Positions 42,906 through 53,520 of a stretch of 64,000 bases of DNA are shown here, piece by piece (position 1 is the stretch's first letter; every line of letters begins with the position of its first letter). The stretch comes from Bacillus sp. PK3_68 (GTDB lineage: Bacteria > Bacillota > Bacilli > Bacillales > Domibacillaceae). Under the pieces are notes generated by a model. The model had not been told where the DNA came from and did no database searches. It worked only from the letters and a program-made list of their open reading frames with translations. The position numbers and the translations under genes were made by a program. Location: NCBI RefSeq assembly GCF_003600835.1, contig NZ_NQYC01000001.1:124001-188000 (forward strand), given 5' to 3'.

Positions 42906-44085
42906 GCGAGGGCACTTCGGACCATTTGGCGGCCGTTATGTACCGGAAACATTAATGCAGGCGGTTCTTGAATTAGAGGAAGCTTATCAGGAAGCAATGC
43001 AAGATCCTGCATTTTTACAGGAGCTCAATGACTATTTAACAGATTACATTGGCCGGGAAAACCCGCTTTATTTTGCCCGGAATTTAACCGAAAAGCTGGG
43101 CGGGGCGAAAATTTATTTAAAACGAGAAGATTTAAATCATACCGGCGCCCACAAAATTAACAATACGATCGGGCAGGCGCTGTTAGCGGTGCGCATGGGG
43201 AAAAAGAAAGTCGTCGCAGAAACAGGTGCCGGTCAGCACGGCGTGGCAACAGCGACGGTGAGCGCATTGCTGAATTTAGAATGCGTCATTTTTATGGGAG
43301 AAGAAGATATTCGCCGTCAAAAGCTGAATGTATTCCGGATGGAGCTGTTAGGGGCGAAGGTGGTCAGTGTGACCCAGGGAAGCGGCACGTTGAAAGATGC
43401 GGTCAATGAAGCGTTGCGCTACTGGGTAGCTAATGTGGAGGACACTCACTATATTATGGGGTCTGTTCTTGGACCGCATCCGTTCCCGCAGATCGTTCGT
43501 GATTTTCAAAGTGTCATTGGCAAGGAAACGAAAGAGCAGATGTTGGAAAAAGAAGGAAAGCTTCCAGATGCAGTTGTGGCTTGTGTGGGCGGTGGCAGCA
43601 ACGCAATGGGCATGTTTTATCCGTTTATTAATGATGAAAGTGTAAAGATGTATGGGGTAGAAGCTGCCGGAAATGGTGTGGATACGGAAGAGCATGCTGC
43701 TTCGCTGACGAAAGGAAAGATCGGCGTCCTGCACGGCAGTAAAATGTACCTTCTCCAAGATGAGGCCGGCCAAATCCAAGAGGCGCACTCTATCTCAGCG
43801 GGGCTGGATTACCCAGGTGTCGGACCGGAACACAGCCTGTTAAAAGAAATCGGCCGGGTCGAATACACATCGATAACTGATGAAGAAGCACTGGAAGGGT
43901 TCAAGCTGCTGACGCAAACAGAAGGGATTATTCCAGCACTGGAAAGCTCGCATGCGATCGCCTATGCTGCGAAGCTCGCAAAAAAGATGGAGAAAGACGA
44001 ATGTATCGCTGTTTGTTTATCTGGCAGAGGGGACAAAGATGTAGAAGCCATTCAAGCAAGATTAGGAGGCAAAGAACATGAGTAA
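42880..44085 (+). CDS. trpB: Tryptophan synthase beta chain
   Basis: 401 residues. The PLP lysine is Lys92 in [14 protein letters not shown]. The phosphate loop is [10 protein letters not shown], and the catalytic Glu lies in [11 protein letters not shown]. The C-terminus has LSGRGDKD. It condenses indole and serine to tryptophan in an alpha2beta2 complex with TrpA. GGGAG lies before the ATG inside trpF. It overlaps trpA by 8 bp. Confidence 0.98.
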   Translation: MTTYVQPDERGHFGPFGGRYVPETLMQAVLELEEAYQEAMQDPAFLQELNDYLTDYIGRENPLYFARNLTEKLGGAKIYLKREDLNHTGAHKINNTIGQALLAVRMGKKKVVAETGAGQHGVATATVSALLNLECVIFMGEEDIRRQKLNVFRMELLGAKVVSVTQGSGTLKDAVNEALRYWVANVEDTHYIMGSVLGPHPFPQIVRDFQSVIGKETKEQMLEKEGKLPDAVVACVGGGSNAMGMFYPFINDESVKMYGVEAAGNGVDTEEHAASLTKGKIGVLHGSKMYLLQDEAGQIQEAHSISAGLDYPGVGPEHSLLKEIGRVEYTSITDEEALEGFKLLTQTEGIIPALESSHAIAYAAKLAKKMEKDECIAVCLSGRGDKDVEAIQARLGGKEHE

Positions 44086-44863
44086 ATTCAAGCTAGAAAA
44101 AGCTTTTCAAACCGTACAAGAAAAAGACCATAAAGCCTTTATTTCTTATATTATGGCTGGGGACGGCGGACTCGATGCTTTGAAGGACCAGCTTCTTTAT
44201 TTACAGGAAGCAGGTGTTACCGCGGCAGAAATCGGCATTCCTTTTTCTGATCCGGTCGCCGACGGCCCTGTTATTCAGGAAGCTGGAAAGCGGGCGTTAG
44301 CACATGGGGTAACGTTGAAGAGGGTGTTGGAGTATTTAACCATTCATCAAGATTCTTTTACGATCCCAATCATTTTGATGACGTATTTGAACCCAGTCTT
44401 TCAATACGGGGCTGAAGCGTTTGCTGAAGATAGCCGCAAAGCAGGAGTATCCGGTGTGATCATTCCCGATATGCCAATTGAAGAAGAAGGAGAAGTAAGT
44501 GAAGCACTGAAGCAGAAGGATCTTGCGTTAATCCGTTTAGCTACCTTGACGAGTCCTGAAGACAGGATCGCTAAAATTGCAGATGGAGCGGAGGGCTTTA
44601 TTTATGCAGTAACAGTAAAGGGAACAACAGGTGTCCGCGCAAGCTACCAGGATGATGTCGCGTCTTATTTGCAGCGTATTAAATCAAAAAGCGCGGTTCC
44701 CGTACTAGCCGGATTCGGCGTATCTTCAAAAGAACAAGCAGAGGAACTTGGCCAGTATTGTGATGGGGTCATTGTCGGCAGTAAAATCGTTGAATTGTTC
44801 CATGAAGGAAAAAAAGAGGAAATCAAACAATTGATTCCTCACGCTACGGTTAAAGTGAATTAA
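44078..44863 (+). CDS. trpA: Tryptophan synthase alpha chain
   Basis: 261-residue TIM barrel with catalytic Glu51 and Asp62 in [17 protein letters not shown]. Further motifs are [23 protein letters not shown], and the phosphate-binding GFGVSSKEQ and VIVGSKIVE. It cleaves indole glycerol phosphate and channels indole to TrpB. It is the last gene of the operon. The B. subtilis downstream genes hisC, tyrA and aroE do not follow here. Confidence 0.97.
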   Translation: MSKFKLEKAFQTVQEKDHKAFISYIMAGDGGLDALKDQLLYLQEAGVTAAEIGIPFSDPVADGPVIQEAGKRALAHGVTLKRVLEYLTIHQDSFTIPIILMTYLNPVFQYGAEAFAEDSRKAGVSGVIIPDMPIEEEGEVSEALKQKDLALIRLATLTSPEDRIAKIADGAEGFIYAVTVKGTTGVRASYQDDVASYLQRIKSKSAVPVLAGFGVSSKEQAEELGQYCDGVIVGSKIVELFHEGKKEEIKQLIPHATVKVN

Positions 44864-44901
44864 TGAAGAGAAGTATTCTACTAATGTAGAGAAATGATAG
44901 G

Positions 44902-44946
44902 GAATCGAGTGTGAGACTTTAACGGTTTCACACTCGATTCTTGTTG
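44902..44946 (+). terminator. Probable terminator of the trp operon
   Basis: Perfect 13-bp stem GAATCGAGTGTGA / TCACACTCGATTC with a 13-base loop. The tail TTGTTG is weak. Confidence 0.7.
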
Positions 44947-45193
44947 TAATACGACATGTTTTTAGCAGTTTAAAATAAATTTATTTCTCATCTTAAAATC
45001 TAATAAAGAGATTTAAAGCGGTCATCATCGAAAAAGTCAAATTTAAGCGAAAAGACCCCTTTCAAAATCCTCATGAATTTCAAGTTATTGTCATGTTATA
45101 GTAAATCTAGAAGTAAAAATTATATTATTTTGAGAATTTAGAGACTGTTCTTAGTCATCCTCTCACTGTAATAGAAGGGAGGTACCACAAGAT

Positions 45194-45418
45194 ATGTCAT
45201 CAAATCATACAGCAACCATGTTAAAAACCCTGAAGGAATACCAGAACTGTGAAATATCATTAACTTTTACAAGTAATAGTGGCACACCTCTATTATTCGT
45301 AAGCTACCAGAACAATAGCTACCAAATAACATATCTTACAAACCTCATGATTGAAACTTATGAAACCATTGAATCTACAATTTCAGCTGTTGATAAAGCT
45401 ATGCAATCTGATTTATGA
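45194..45418 (+). CDS. Small hypothetical protein, 74 residues
   Basis: Ser/Thr/Asn-rich, soluble, no signal peptide. GAAGGGAGG stands 11 bases before the ATG and a terminator follows, so it is likely a real monocistronic gene. Alternating hydrophobic residues (GTPLLFVSYQNNSYQITYL) suggest a small beta sheet followed by a helix. I do not recognise a family. Confidence 0.65.
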   Translation: MSSNHTATMLKTLKEYQNCEISLTFTSNSGTPLLFVSYQNNSYQITYLTNLMIETYETIESTISAVDKAMQSDL

Positions 45419-45422
45419 GAAA

Positions 45423-45452
45423 CCTCTGATTTTAATTAGGGGTTTTTATTTT
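45423..45452 (+). terminator. Terminator after the 74-residue hypothetical gene
   Basis: AACCTCTGATT pairs with AATTAGGGGTT (with G-T pairs), then TTTTATTTT. Confidence 0.7.
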
Positions 45453-45599
45453 GCAATCTACAGCATTTATTCGATTCTTTTGCCGATAGCCGCGCTACAA
45501 TAAAGCATGAGTTGATCATTAAAGGGATAGTTAGAACAGGAAATTCAAGAACAATGAACATTCCATATAAAATTTAGTTTTACGTAAGGGAGGGAAAGA

Positions 45600-46148
45600 A
45601 TGAAGCACGTATTAGTAGTAGGTGGAACGGGGATGCTTGCAGGAGTATCACTTTGGCTATTAGATAACGGCTATCATGTATCCATCCTCGCAAGAAATGC
45701 TGGGCGCATGAAATCATTAATAGAAAGAACAGGTTTAAAAAGCTATGTAACACCTATACTAGTTGATTATCACAATGAATATGAATTAAGAAAGAAAGTA
45801 AAGGCAACCATTAAGCAAAACGGAGATATCGATATGGTAGTCGCTTGGATTCACTCGACTGCTGAACGTGCACTTGAGCTCATAGTAAAAGAGGTTTCTG
45901 CCAATGAGAATAAATGGGAACTATTTCATATTTTAGGCAGCAGTTCGGATGCGGATAAAATCAAGAGAAAGCGTCCTTTAGCTGATAGTTACTTTTATCA
46001 TCAAGTTCAATTAGGTTTTATCGATGAAGGCAGTCATTCAAGATGGTTAACAAATGAGGAGATTTCTAAAGGTGTAATTGAAGCTGTAAAGAAGAAAGAA
46101 AAACTACTAACCATTGGTCAAATTGAGCCTTGGGAAAGACGGCCTTGA
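45600..46148 (+). CDS. Short NAD(P)-binding Rossmann-fold oxidoreductase (SDR-like)
   Basis: 182 residues. The N-terminal VLVVGGTGMLAGVSLWLLDNG is a TGxxGxxG-type dinucleotide motif, followed by a basic residue pair suited to NADP(H) (LARNAGRM). The typical YxxxK catalytic pair is not clear. YFYHQVQLGFI may occupy its place without the Lys, so catalytic activity is uncertain. GGGAGGGAAAG lies before the ATG. Role unknown. Confidence 0.8.
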   Translation: MKHVLVVGGTGMLAGVSLWLLDNGYHVSILARNAGRMKSLIERTGLKSYVTPILVDYHNEYELRKKVKATIKQNGDIDMVVAWIHSTAERALELIVKEVSANENKWELFHILGSSSDADKIKRKRPLADSYFYHQVQLGFIDEGSHSRWLTNEEISKGVIEAVKKKEKLLTIGQIEPWERRP

Positions 46149-46209
46149 TAAAGTGAGATTGCTTTTATGGTAGAATATGTATATCGAAAGATAGAATGGT
46201 GGAGATTCT

Positions 46210-46536
46210 ATGTATACATACGATTCATTTGAAACTATGGGAGCATTCACTTTATTGCGGCCTGTCTTTATTACTTTAATTGTGGCAATGTTGTTTCTAT
46301 TTCTTATCGCGCTGCTTCCTTCTTTAAGAAGAAAGGTTCATCATTTATTCGTGATGGGAGGATCGGTCGTTTTAGTCATTGTATCTGCTCAACTGTTATA
46401 TTATGACGCAATTATCGTTGATGAGCTCGGTTTAGGGGGAGATGAAATAACGACCTATCTGTTCTTGATAATTGTTATCTTTAGTGTGATGAATTCTATC
46501 ATCTTTTATGTTGGGCAGAAACGCTCAGAACGATGA
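46210..46536 (+). CDS. Small membrane protein, three spans, unknown function
   Basis: 108 residues with three hydrophobic segments (about 18-38, 47-66 and 80-100) and a positive C-terminus, so the tail is probably cytoplasmic. GGTGGAG precedes the ATG. No family recognised. It ends ahead of a strong terminator. Confidence 0.68.
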   Translation: MYTYDSFETMGAFTLLRPVFITLIVAMLFLFLIALLPSLRRKVHHLFVMGGSVVLVIVSAQLLYYDAIIVDELGLGGDEITTYLFLIIVIFSVMNSIIFYVGQKRSER

Positions 46537-46586
46537 TAAACGAGTCTTGTACGATCCTAATATGTAATAAAAGGAGACGGATTAGG

Positions 46587-46624
46587 AAAAAGCTTAGGGC
46601 CATAATAAGCCCTAAGCTTTTTAA
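46587..46624 (+). terminator. Terminator after the small membrane protein gene
   Basis: Perfect stem AAAAAGCTTAGGGC / GCCCTAAGCTTTTT with loop CATAATAA. Confidence 0.9.
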
Positions 46625-46709
46625 ATGTTATGTAGTGTGCTTTCATATGGGAATGACAAAAGATAAACTGCTTATCTTGCGAAATGTCTTTTCGCTCGCT
46701 TTTTGAAAT

Positions 46710-46811
46710 ATACCCATAAGGGTATTTGACAATGAGATTATTTTATAATAAAATGCAAGTATACAGTGACTGGATATTTTTTTATCTGAAAATATACCCC
46801 TATGTGTATAT
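46710..46811 (+). promoter_or_regulatory. Promoter flanked by two CsoR/CstR-type palindromes
   Basis: Palindrome 1 is ATACCCATAAGGGTAT (46710-46725), perfect, touching the -35 TTGACA (46726-46731). A 17-bp spacer leads to -10 TAAAAT (46749-46754). Palindrome 2 is ATATACCCCTATGTGTATAT (46792-46811), just before the RBS. The ATACCC-nnn-GGGTAT style is that of CsoR/CstR-family repressors. CstR responds to persulfide, matching the downstream sulfurtransferase. Confidence 0.72.
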
Positions 46812-46830
46812 GGAGAAGGAGGAAATAAAA

Positions 46831-47910
46831 TTGAGCAAAACAGTAGAGGTAAAAGAAATTGATCATCTAGTGAAGGAAGGTGCTTTACTGATTGATGTTC
46901 GTGAGGAATCGGAGAGGTTAATGGGCTATATAGAAGGAAGTAAAAATATTCCGCTCGGAGAACTATCCAAGCATTTGGGCGAACTGCCTAAGGATCAGCC
47001 TGTCTATATCTCCTGCCAATCCGGAAAGCGTGGAGAAACAGCTGTTCAGTTATTAATGGAGAATGGATTTGATGCTTATAATGTAGCGGGCGGATATCGC
47101 GCTTATGCTGAATGTCTTCAATCTACGGGTAATGAGAAAGAAGAGAAGATAGATGGGACACAAATAAAACCAGATAAGGAATTGAATTGCTCGGGGTTAC
47201 AATGTCCAGGGCCGATTAGCCAAGTGTTCCAAGCAATGAATCAAATGAAAGATGGAGAAGTACTAGAAGTAAAGGTAACTGATCCAGGATTTATTGCTGA
47301 TGCCAAAGCATGGTGTGCGAATACAGGAAACACGTTTATCGGCAGTGAAACAACAGGGAAAACAACGGTTGCCTACATGCGCAAAGGAGCAGCGGGGAAA
47401 CCTGAAGCTTCTGTACAAGCAAGAGAAGAAAAGACTAATAAAGGAGCGACTCTCGTTGTATTTAACCAGGATTTAGATAAAGCGATTGCTTCCTTTATTA
47501 TTGCAACAGGCGCAGCCGCTATGGGAAAGAAGGTCACGATGTTCTTCACATTCTGGGGATTGAACATTCTGCGCCGTGATGAAGAAATTCCTCAGGATGG
47601 AAAAGATTTTATGGAAAAAATGTTTACGAAAATGATGCCAGCGGGTCCTAAGCATTTGCCTATTTCTAACATGAACATGGGTGGCATGGGCGCAAAAATG
47701 ATTCGTCAAGTGATGGAAAAGAAAAACGTAGACAGCTTGGAAACACTAATGGAAAATGCGATGAACATGGGAGTTCGCATCGTTGCTTGTGCAATGAGCA
47801 TGGATGTTATGGGCATCCGTAAAGAGGAATTGATCGATGGGGTCGAACTTGGCGGGGTAGCTACCTATCTTGGTCAGGCCGAGAATGCTAATGTGAATTT
47901 ATTCATTTAA
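46831..47910 (+). CDS. cstA: CstA-like three-domain sulfurtransferase (rhodanese-TusA-DsrE)
   Basis: 359 residues from a TTG start with AAGGAGGA at the right spacing. The open frame extends 105 bp back over the operator without an RBS. Domain 1 (1-95) is a rhodanese with active Cys62 (ISCQSGKRG). Domain 2 (about 115-185) is TusA with the CPGP motif at Cys125. Domain 3 (about 205-359) is a DsrE-type domain with Cys320 (IVACAMSMDVMG). The three cysteines can pass persulfide sulfur between domains. The layout resembles CstA of the staphylococcal cst operon, which protects against sulfide and polysulfide stress. No cstR or sulfide oxidase gene is adjacent. The symbol is by analogy. Confidence 0.82.
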   Translation: MSKTVEVKEIDHLVKEGALLIDVREESERLMGYIEGSKNIPLGELSKHLGELPKDQPVYISCQSGKRGETAVQLLMENGFDAYNVAGGYRAYAECLQSTGNEKEEKIDGTQIKPDKELNCSGLQCPGPISQVFQAMNQMKDGEVLEVKVTDPGFIADAKAWCANTGNTFIGSETTGKTTVAYMRKGAAGKPEASVQAREEKTNKGATLVVFNQDLDKAIASFIIATGAAAMGKKVTMFFTFWGLNILRRDEEIPQDGKDFMEKMFTKMMPAGPKHLPISNMNMGGMGAKMIRQVMEKKNVDSLETLMENAMNMGVRIVACAMSMDVMGIRKEELIDGVELGGVATYLGQAENANVNLFI

Positions 47911-47913
47911 AAA

Positions 47914-47955
47914 AAATAAGAAAAGTGTGTGCGTTTGCACACACTTTTCTTATTT
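47914..47955. terminator. Bidirectional terminator
   Basis: AAATAAGAAAAGTGTGTGC pairs perfectly with GCACACACTTTTCTTATTT around loop GTTT. It serves the sulfurtransferase gene and the convergent methyltransferase gene. Confidence 0.92.
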
Positions 47956-48546
47956 AATAGCCGTTACGCAAACGGTTAACACAGGCCGCTCTTCTTTGTA
48001 ATGAACGGCAGCGCCGGAAAAACCGGCTTTCTCCAGATCGTTGCAGATCATTCGTGCCAGCTGCTTTGTCTTAGTATCGTCGGCATTCTCCTCGCGTGGT
48101 TGGACGGTAATGGCAATTTGTCCATCCTGTTTCACCAGCTGATATAAGACGGCAAGTCCTTTTTCACGGTTTGACCAGAGCGGATAATTATTGACTGACA
48201 AAACCCGATCATAATGCTTATCTGTTTCGAATTCAGCAATATCCTTGACGAATAGACGCAGCCTTCCTTCACTTACTAACAATTGGTTTCGCTTTTCACA
48301 CGTATGTTTCATTGTTTCGGACGCATCCACTCCGTCAATATAGATAGAAGGAAAGCGTTTGCCTGCTTCTTCGATAGCGAAGCCAGGTCCAAAGCCAACT
48401 TCGAGCACGTGGTCATTCGGTTTGATGTTTAAAAGATCAAGCGTCCATTTATTAATGGTTCGATTCTCCACTGACATAATTTTGCCTGCTGCTTGGCCGA
48501 GCAAGCCATCCGGCTTTTCGAATTGTTTAGAAAAAAATGAAAACAT
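47950..48546 (-). CDS. Class I SAM-dependent methyltransferase
   Basis: 198 residues. The SAM-binding motif I is VLEVGFGPGFAIEEA, with the acidic residue ending beta-2 in DGVDASETM. Motif post-II is FVKDIAEFE and motif IV is YDRVLSVNNYPLW. The fold is a UbiE/COQ5-like small-molecule methyltransferase. The substrate cannot be inferred; the protein stands alone on its strand. Confidence 0.85.
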   Translation of the reverse strand: MFSFFSKQFEKPDGLLGQAAGKIMSVENRTINKWTLDLLNIKPNDHVLEVGFGPGFAIEEAGKRFPSIYIDGVDASETMKHTCEKRNQLLVSEGRLRLFVKDIAEFETDKHYDRVLSVNNYPLWSNREKGLAVLYQLVKQDGQIAITVQPREENADDTKTKQLARMICNDLEKAGFSGAAVHYKEERPVLTVCVTAIK

Positions 48547-49095
48547 CCAGTCGTCCTCCGCTTTTTTCTATAATATATACCTCTTTATTTTCTATGAAAT
48601 CATCGATCGAGCATTTATTTTAAGTATTGCTTCATTAATTATATAAAAACGCAAGTCCTATTCATGGAATGAAGCAGCAAATTTCCCTCATAACACAGCG
48701 AAGAAGTGCTTACTTGACAAGTTGTATAATAAATGCGACTTTTTTATGAAAAAATATTGGTTTTTCGCCGCAAGAGTAGTAAGATTGTACATGGAAAAAA
48801 TGATGCTGCTCTATTGAGATGAAGATAGAGGAATGAATCAAGCGGGGAATTGCTGCTTAGCAGAATAATTTCCACTTGTCAAATTATACTAATAAAAAAT
48901 ACGTGGCATATTTGGCAAATTAAGCTTTAATGCTTTCCCTCAATACCTTGCAGTGGTAAGATGTCCTTGTAGGCAGTATAAATTTTCATCCTGGGTGTAT
49001 CATGGTGTATAGAGTGATAGGCAATACACAATGTAAGCCCATCAAAATATCATTTAGCAAAAATTAATGGGCGAAATAGTTGGAGGTTTTTCAGA
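48547..49095. other. Promoter region upstream of odhA, no gene seen
   Basis: About 550 bp of AT-rich sequence between divergent genes. I found no RBS-led ORF. A TTGACA near 48714 has a TATAAT only 5 bp further on, so it is not a normal promoter. The odhA promoter is not clear to me. Confidence 0.35.
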
Positions 49096-51921
49096 ATGAA
49101 AATGCAGACAGCCCAAGGGAATCCGTGGAGTGAGTTCTCCGGACCAAACCTTGGATATGTAATGGAGTTGTACGAGCACTATCTAAAAGATCCTGAATCA
49201 ATCGATCCAGAAATGAAGCAGATGTTTGAAGAGTGGGGAGCACCTGTAGCAAATGTACCCCATCAAGAAGGTGGTAAGACAGCTGTACCTGCATCAGGCA
49301 ATGATTTAAATGTTTTGTTTAACGCAGTCAAACTGGCTGACAGTATCCGTACGTACGGTCATCTTGCAGCAGATATTAATCCGCTGAGTGACAAGAATAA
49401 AGATACGTACCGAATCGAATTAAGCACTTTCAACTTAACAGAAGAAGAATTGCGAAAAGTTCCTGTTCAATATTTATGTCCTGATGCACCTGCACATGTG
49501 AGGGACGGATATGATGCGATCCAACACTTGAAAAAAGTCTATACAGATAAACTGGCTTTTGAGTTAGCCCAAGTCCATAATTTAGAAGAAAGACAATGGT
49601 TCAGACAGCAAATTGAATCAACTAATTATTATCCAACATTCTCAAGCGAACAAAAAATTCAGCTGTTAAAGAGACTGACACAAGTAGAAGGCTTTGAGAA
49701 ATTTATTCATAAAACATTCGTCGGCCAAAAACGCTTCTCTATCGAAGGATTGGATGCGATGGTTCCTCTACTAGATGAACTTGTAAAGCATTCAACAGAA
49801 ATAGGAGCAAAAACAGTAAATATCGGCATGGCCCACCGAGGCCGCTTAAATGTTTTGGCCCACATCTTAGGTAAACCATACGAAATGATTTTTGCCGAGT
49901 TCCAACATGCGCCAAGCAAAAATCTGCTTCCTGAAGGCTCTATGAAGATGACTACATATGGCTGGACGGGCGATGTGAAATATCACCTTGGAGCGGATCA
50001 CAGCTTTAAGGAAGATGCAGATATTACTCGTGTGACGCTCGCTAACAACCCGAGCCACCTTGAAATCGTTAGCCCAGTTGTAGCTGGCTACACAAGAGCG
50101 GCACAGGAAAACCGCGCTAAACCAGGTGTGCCTGAACAAGATACAAATGCTGCGTTGGCTATTTTAATTCACGGCGATGCTGCATTCCCAGGCCAGGGCG
50201 TTGTGAGTGAAACATTTAACATGAGCCGGATTCCTGGTTATCAAACAGGCGGTTCCATTCACATTATCGCGAACAATATGATCGGATTTACGACAGAAAG
50301 CTATGATTCACGTTCTACTCGTTATGCTTCTGACTTGGCAAAAGGTTTCGAAGTGCCGATCGTTCATGTGAATGCGGATGATCCAGAAGCATGTATTGCT
50401 GCGGCTCTTATGGCCGTTGATTATCGTAATCGTTTCGGTAAAGACTTTGTTATCGACTTGATTGGTTACCGTCGCTTTGGTCATAATGAAATGGATGAGC
50501 CAATGACGACAAATCCAACGATGTATCAAATGATTCATCAACACCCAACCGTTCGTCAGCTTTATGCAGATAAGCTCGTTAACCGCGGAGTCATTTCTAA
50601 GGAAGAAGCGGAAAAACTTTACGCGGAGAATGAACAGAAGCTAAAAGACTTGTATGAAACGGTTCCGAAGAAAGACGAGAATCCGGATATTGTAATGAAT
50701 CCGCCAAAATTCGTTGAACGCGAGCTTCCATCCAGCGAAACAGGAGTAGAAGCAGACGTATTAAGCAGAATTAACAGCGAATTATTAAACTGGCCGAAAG
50801 ATTTACACGTATTTAAAAAGCTTGAGCGTATTTTAAAGCGTCGTGAAAATGTCTTTGAAACAGATGGACAGATTGACTGGGGCCATGCAGAAGCACTTGC
50901 CTTCGCTTCCATCCTGAAGGGCGGCACACCAGTCCGCTTAACAGGACAGGATGCTCAGCGTGGTACGTTCGCTCATCGCAACCTTGTTCTTCATGACGTT
51001 GAAACAGGCCAAGAATATATTCCTTTAAATCACTTAGAGGAAACAAATGCTTCTTTCGTTGTCATTAACAGCCCATTAACAGAACTAGCAGTTGTCGGTT
51101 ATGAATATGGCTACAACGTATTTTCTCCGGAAACACTCGTTCTGTGGGAAGCTCAGTTTGGTGATTTCGCCAATATGGCGCAGCCAATGTTTGATCAGTT
51201 TGTGTCTTCTGGCCGAGCAAAATGGGGACAAAAATCGGGTCTTGTTATGCTTCTGCCACATGGCTATGAAGGACAAGGACCTGAACATTCAAGCGGCCGT
51301 CTAGAACGCTTCCTGCAAAATGCTGCAGAAAACAACTGGACAGTAGCCAACCTTTCTTCAACGGCTCAATACTTCCATGTGTTGCGCCGCCAAGCCGCAA
51401 TCTTGCAAAAAGAAGAAGTGCGTCCGCTAGTGATCATGACTCCGAAAAGCTTGCTGCGCCATCCGCTTGCGGCTTCTAAGGCTTCTGAGTTTGCTTCTGG
51501 CTCCTTTAAGCCGGTTGTAGCAGAACCAAGACTTGGAGATCATCCGGACCAAGTAGAAAGAGTTGTTCTGTGTAGCGGTAAAGTGTCTGTTGATTTGGCT
51601 GAACAAATTAGCAAAGCAGAAGAAGAGCTTAACTGGCTGCACGTGTTAAGAGTAGAAGAATTATATCCATTCCCTAAAGAAGAAATTAGAGAATTTTTAG
51701 CGCAATTCCCGCAGTTGAAAGAGGTAGTATGGATGCAGGAAGAACCGCAAAACTTCGGAGCATGGACTTATATGGATGCACGTCTTCGTGATGTAGCGCC
51801 AGAAGAAGCGACCGTTCGTTACATTGGCCGCCGTCGTCGCTCCAGCCCTTCAGAAGGGGATGCGATTGTGCATAAGAAAGAACAAGCACGTATTTTAAAA
51901 GCAGCTATTACAAGAGGCTAA
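49096..51921 (+). CDS. odhA: 2-oxoglutarate dehydrogenase E1 component
   Basis: 941 residues, the length of Bacillus OdhA. The N-terminus [20 protein letters not shown] is the family start. The TPP-binding E1 core includes [26 protein letters not shown] and [18 protein letters not shown] (the GDG-like Mg/TPP motif). The transketolase-like C-terminal half has [13 protein letters not shown], and [23 protein letters not shown]. It decarboxylates 2-oxoglutarate in the TCA cycle and passes succinyl to the lipoyl group of OdhB. GGAGG lies before the ATG. odhB follows 114 bp downstream. Confidence 0.98.
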   Translation: MKMQTAQGNPWSEFSGPNLGYVMELYEHYLKDPESIDPEMKQMFEEWGAPVANVPHQEGGKTAVPASGNDLNVLFNAVKLADSIRTYGHLAADINPLSDKNKDTYRIELSTFNLTEEELRKVPVQYLCPDAPAHVRDGYDAIQHLKKVYTDKLAFELAQVHNLEERQWFRQQIESTNYYPTFSSEQKIQLLKRLTQVEGFEKFIHKTFVGQKRFSIEGLDAMVPLLDELVKHSTEIGAKTVNIGMAHRGRLNVLAHILGKPYEMIFAEFQHAPSKNLLPEGSMKMTTYGWTGDVKYHLGADHSFKEDADITRVTLANNPSHLEIVSPVVAGYTRAAQENRAKPGVPEQDTNAALAILIHGDAAFPGQGVVSETFNMSRIPGYQTGGSIHIIANNMIGFTTESYDSRSTRYASDLAKGFEVPIVHVNADDPEACIAAALMAVDYRNRFGKDFVIDLIGYRRFGHNEMDEPMTTNPTMYQMIHQHPTVRQLYADKLVNRGVISKEEAEKLYAENEQKLKDLYETVPKKDENPDIVMNPPKFVERELPSSETGVEADVLSRINSELLNWPKDLHVFKKLERILKRRENVFETDGQIDWGHAEALAFASILKGGTPVRLTGQDAQRGTFAHRNLVLHDVETGQEYIPLNHLEETNASFVVINSPLTELAVVGYEYGYNVFSPETLVLWEAQFGDFANMAQPMFDQFVSSGRAKWGQKSGLVMLLPHGYEGQGPEHSSGRLERFLQNAAENNWTVANLSSTAQYFHVLRRQAAILQKEEVRPLVIMTPKSLLRHPLAASKASEFASGSFKPVVAEPRLGDHPDQVERVVLCSGKVSVDLAEQISKAEEELNWLHVLRVEELYPFPKEEIREFLAQFPQLKEVVWMQEEPQNFGAWTYMDARLRDVAPEEATVRYIGRRRRSSPSEGDAIVHKKEQARILKAAITRG

Positions 51922-52035
51922 TAAATTAGATGAAAAGCTGGCAGGCTGTCTTTGCGGCCTGTTCAGCTTTGAAATAAAATATTTTTATTACAACTAACAA
52001 GATAAGACGAATGTATATTAGAGGAGGACACGAAA

Positions 52036-53295
52036 GTGGCTGAAATTAAAGTTCCAGAGTTGGCAGAATCAATTACAGAAGGTACAATTGCGCAATGGTT
52101 GAAAAAACCAGGAGATGTAGTTGAAAAAGGCGAATACATTGTTGAACTTGAAACAGATAAAGTAAATGTAGAAGTAATTTCCGAAGAAGCGGGTGTTATT
52201 CAAGAGCTGAAAGCGGAAGAGGGCGATACAGTAGAGGTTGGTCAAGTCATCGCTATTGTAGGTGAAGGAAATGGCGCAGCACCGGCACCTGTTGAAGAAG
52301 CAGCACCTGCGGCAGCTCCTCAGCAAGAGGAAGCTAAACCAGCACAAGAAGTTGTAAAAGAAGCTCCTGCAGCTCAAGATGCAAAGCAACGTCCAATCGC
52401 TTCTCCAGCAGCCCGTAAAATGGCTCGCGAAAAAGGCATTGATTTAAATGAAGTGCCTACAGTGGATCCAATGGGCCGCGTGCGTAAACAAGATGTAGAA
52501 TCTTATTCTGCTAACGGAGCTAAACCAGCAGCTCCACAACAACCAGCAGCTAAGCCTGCTGCTCCAGCGGCTGCACCAAAACAAGATGACAGCAAACCTG
52601 TTGTTCGTGAAAGAATGTCTCGCCGCCGTCAAACGATTGCTAACCGTCTTCTAGAAGTGAAGCAATCTACAGCTATGCTGACTACATTTAACGAAATTGA
52701 TATGACAGCTGTCATGGAACTGCGCAAACGCAAAAAAGATAAATTCTTTGAAGCTCATGATGTCCGCTTAGGATTTATGTCTTTCTTCACAAAAGCAGTT
52801 GTTGCTGCATTGAAGAAATTCCCTTATGTAAATGCTGAAATTGATGGAAATGAAATCGTATTGAAGAAATTTTACGATATCGGTGTGGCCGTTTCTACTG
52901 AAGAAGGCCTTGTTGTACCGGTTGTTCGTGATTGTGATCGTAAAAACTTCGCTGAAATCGAAAGCGATATTTTAGGTCTTGCACTAAAAGCTCGTGACAA
53001 CAAACTAGCTCTTGGTGATCTTCAAGGCGGAACATTTACGATTACAAATGGTGGTGTGTTCGGTTCCCTGCTTTCTACACCGATCCTTAATGGTACACAA
53101 GTAGGTATCCTTGGCATGCACACTATTCAAACTCGTCCGGTTGCTATCGATAAAGACCGCATGGAAAACCGTCCAATGATGTATGTGGCTCTATCTTATG
53201 ACCACAGAGTGATCGATGGAAAAGAAGCAGTTGGCTTCTTAAAAATGGTAAAAGATTTACTTGAAAATCCTGAAGATCTTCTTCTTGAAGGTTAA
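52036..53295 (+). CDS. odhB: Dihydrolipoyl succinyltransferase, E2 of 2-oxoglutarate dehydrogenase
   Basis: 419 residues, GTG start with GAGGAGG upstream. The lipoyl domain (1-75) has Lys42 in ETDKVNVEV. An Ala/Pro linker leads to a peripheral subunit-binding domain (about 125-160, [16 protein letters not shown]). A second linker leads to the catalytic domain with His390 and Asp394 in SYDHRVIDG. It transfers succinyl to CoA and forms the core of the complex with OdhA and a shared E3 (not encoded here). Confidence 0.98.
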   Translation: MAEIKVPELAESITEGTIAQWLKKPGDVVEKGEYIVELETDKVNVEVISEEAGVIQELKAEEGDTVEVGQVIAIVGEGNGAAPAPVEEAAPAAAPQQEEAKPAQEVVKEAPAAQDAKQRPIASPAARKMAREKGIDLNEVPTVDPMGRVRKQDVESYSANGAKPAAPQQPAAKPAAPAAAPKQDDSKPVVRERMSRRRQTIANRLLEVKQSTAMLTTFNEIDMTAVMELRKRKKDKFFEAHDVRLGFMSFFTKAVVAALKKFPYVNAEIDGNEIVLKKFYDIGVAVSTEEGLVVPVVRDCDRKNFAEIESDILGLALKARDNKLALGDLQGGTFTITNGGVFGSLLSTPILNGTQVGILGMHTIQTRPVAIDKDRMENRPMMYVALSYDHRVIDGKEAVGFLKMVKDLLENPEDLLLEG

Positions 53296-53299
53296 TAAG

Positions 53300-53331
53300 A
53301 AAAAACCAGCCGTGAATGGCTGGTTTTTTTA
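53300..53331 (+). terminator. Terminator of odhAB
   Basis: AAAAACCAGCC / GGCTGGTTTTT with a 6-base loop and T run, five bases after the stop codon. Confidence 0.93.
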
Positions 53332-53340
53332 TTTGTAGCA

Positions 53341-53371
53341 TAAAAAAGGTATGCCAACTTACGGCATACCT
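53341..53371 (-). terminator. Terminator of the sda-like gene
   Basis: On the minus strand AGGTATGCC / GGCATACCT with loop GTAAGTT, then a run of T. Confidence 0.8.
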
Positions 53372-53388
53372 GGCATTTTTTTAGTTAG

Positions 53389-53520
53389 TTAATTTTTCGT
53401 CACATTGAGGCCGCGCTTCTGCGCCTCGTTTCGAAGCATTCTAATCCAATCTGTGTCTTGACCTTTGTTCTTTGCGTCTCGATAGGCTGCTACAAGCATT
53501 TCATTACTCATGATTTTCAT
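53389..53520 (-). CDS. sda: Sda-like checkpoint inhibitor of sporulation kinases
   Basis: 43 residues (MKIMSNEMLVAAYRDAKN ...). GGAGG lies at good spacing before this ATG. The open frame reaches 26 codons further back without an RBS. The pattern (S-[DN]-E-x-L-x-x-[AS]-Y-x-x-A, then DWIRMLRNEAQKRGL) matches the Sda helical hairpin, which binds the phosphotransfer domain of KinA/KinB and blocks Spo0A activation when replication is disturbed. The similarity is clear in pattern but not in exact residues, so another small helical-hairpin family is possible. An AT-rich palindrome lies about 50 bp upstream. Confidence 0.72.
   Translation of the reverse strand: MKIMSNEMLVAAYRDAKNKGQDTDWIRMLRNEAQKRGLNVTKN

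Noticed and set aside
48714-48730. TTGACA followed by TATAAT upstream of odhA
   Set aside because: The two hexamers are only 5 bp apart, so they cannot be one sigma-A promoter.
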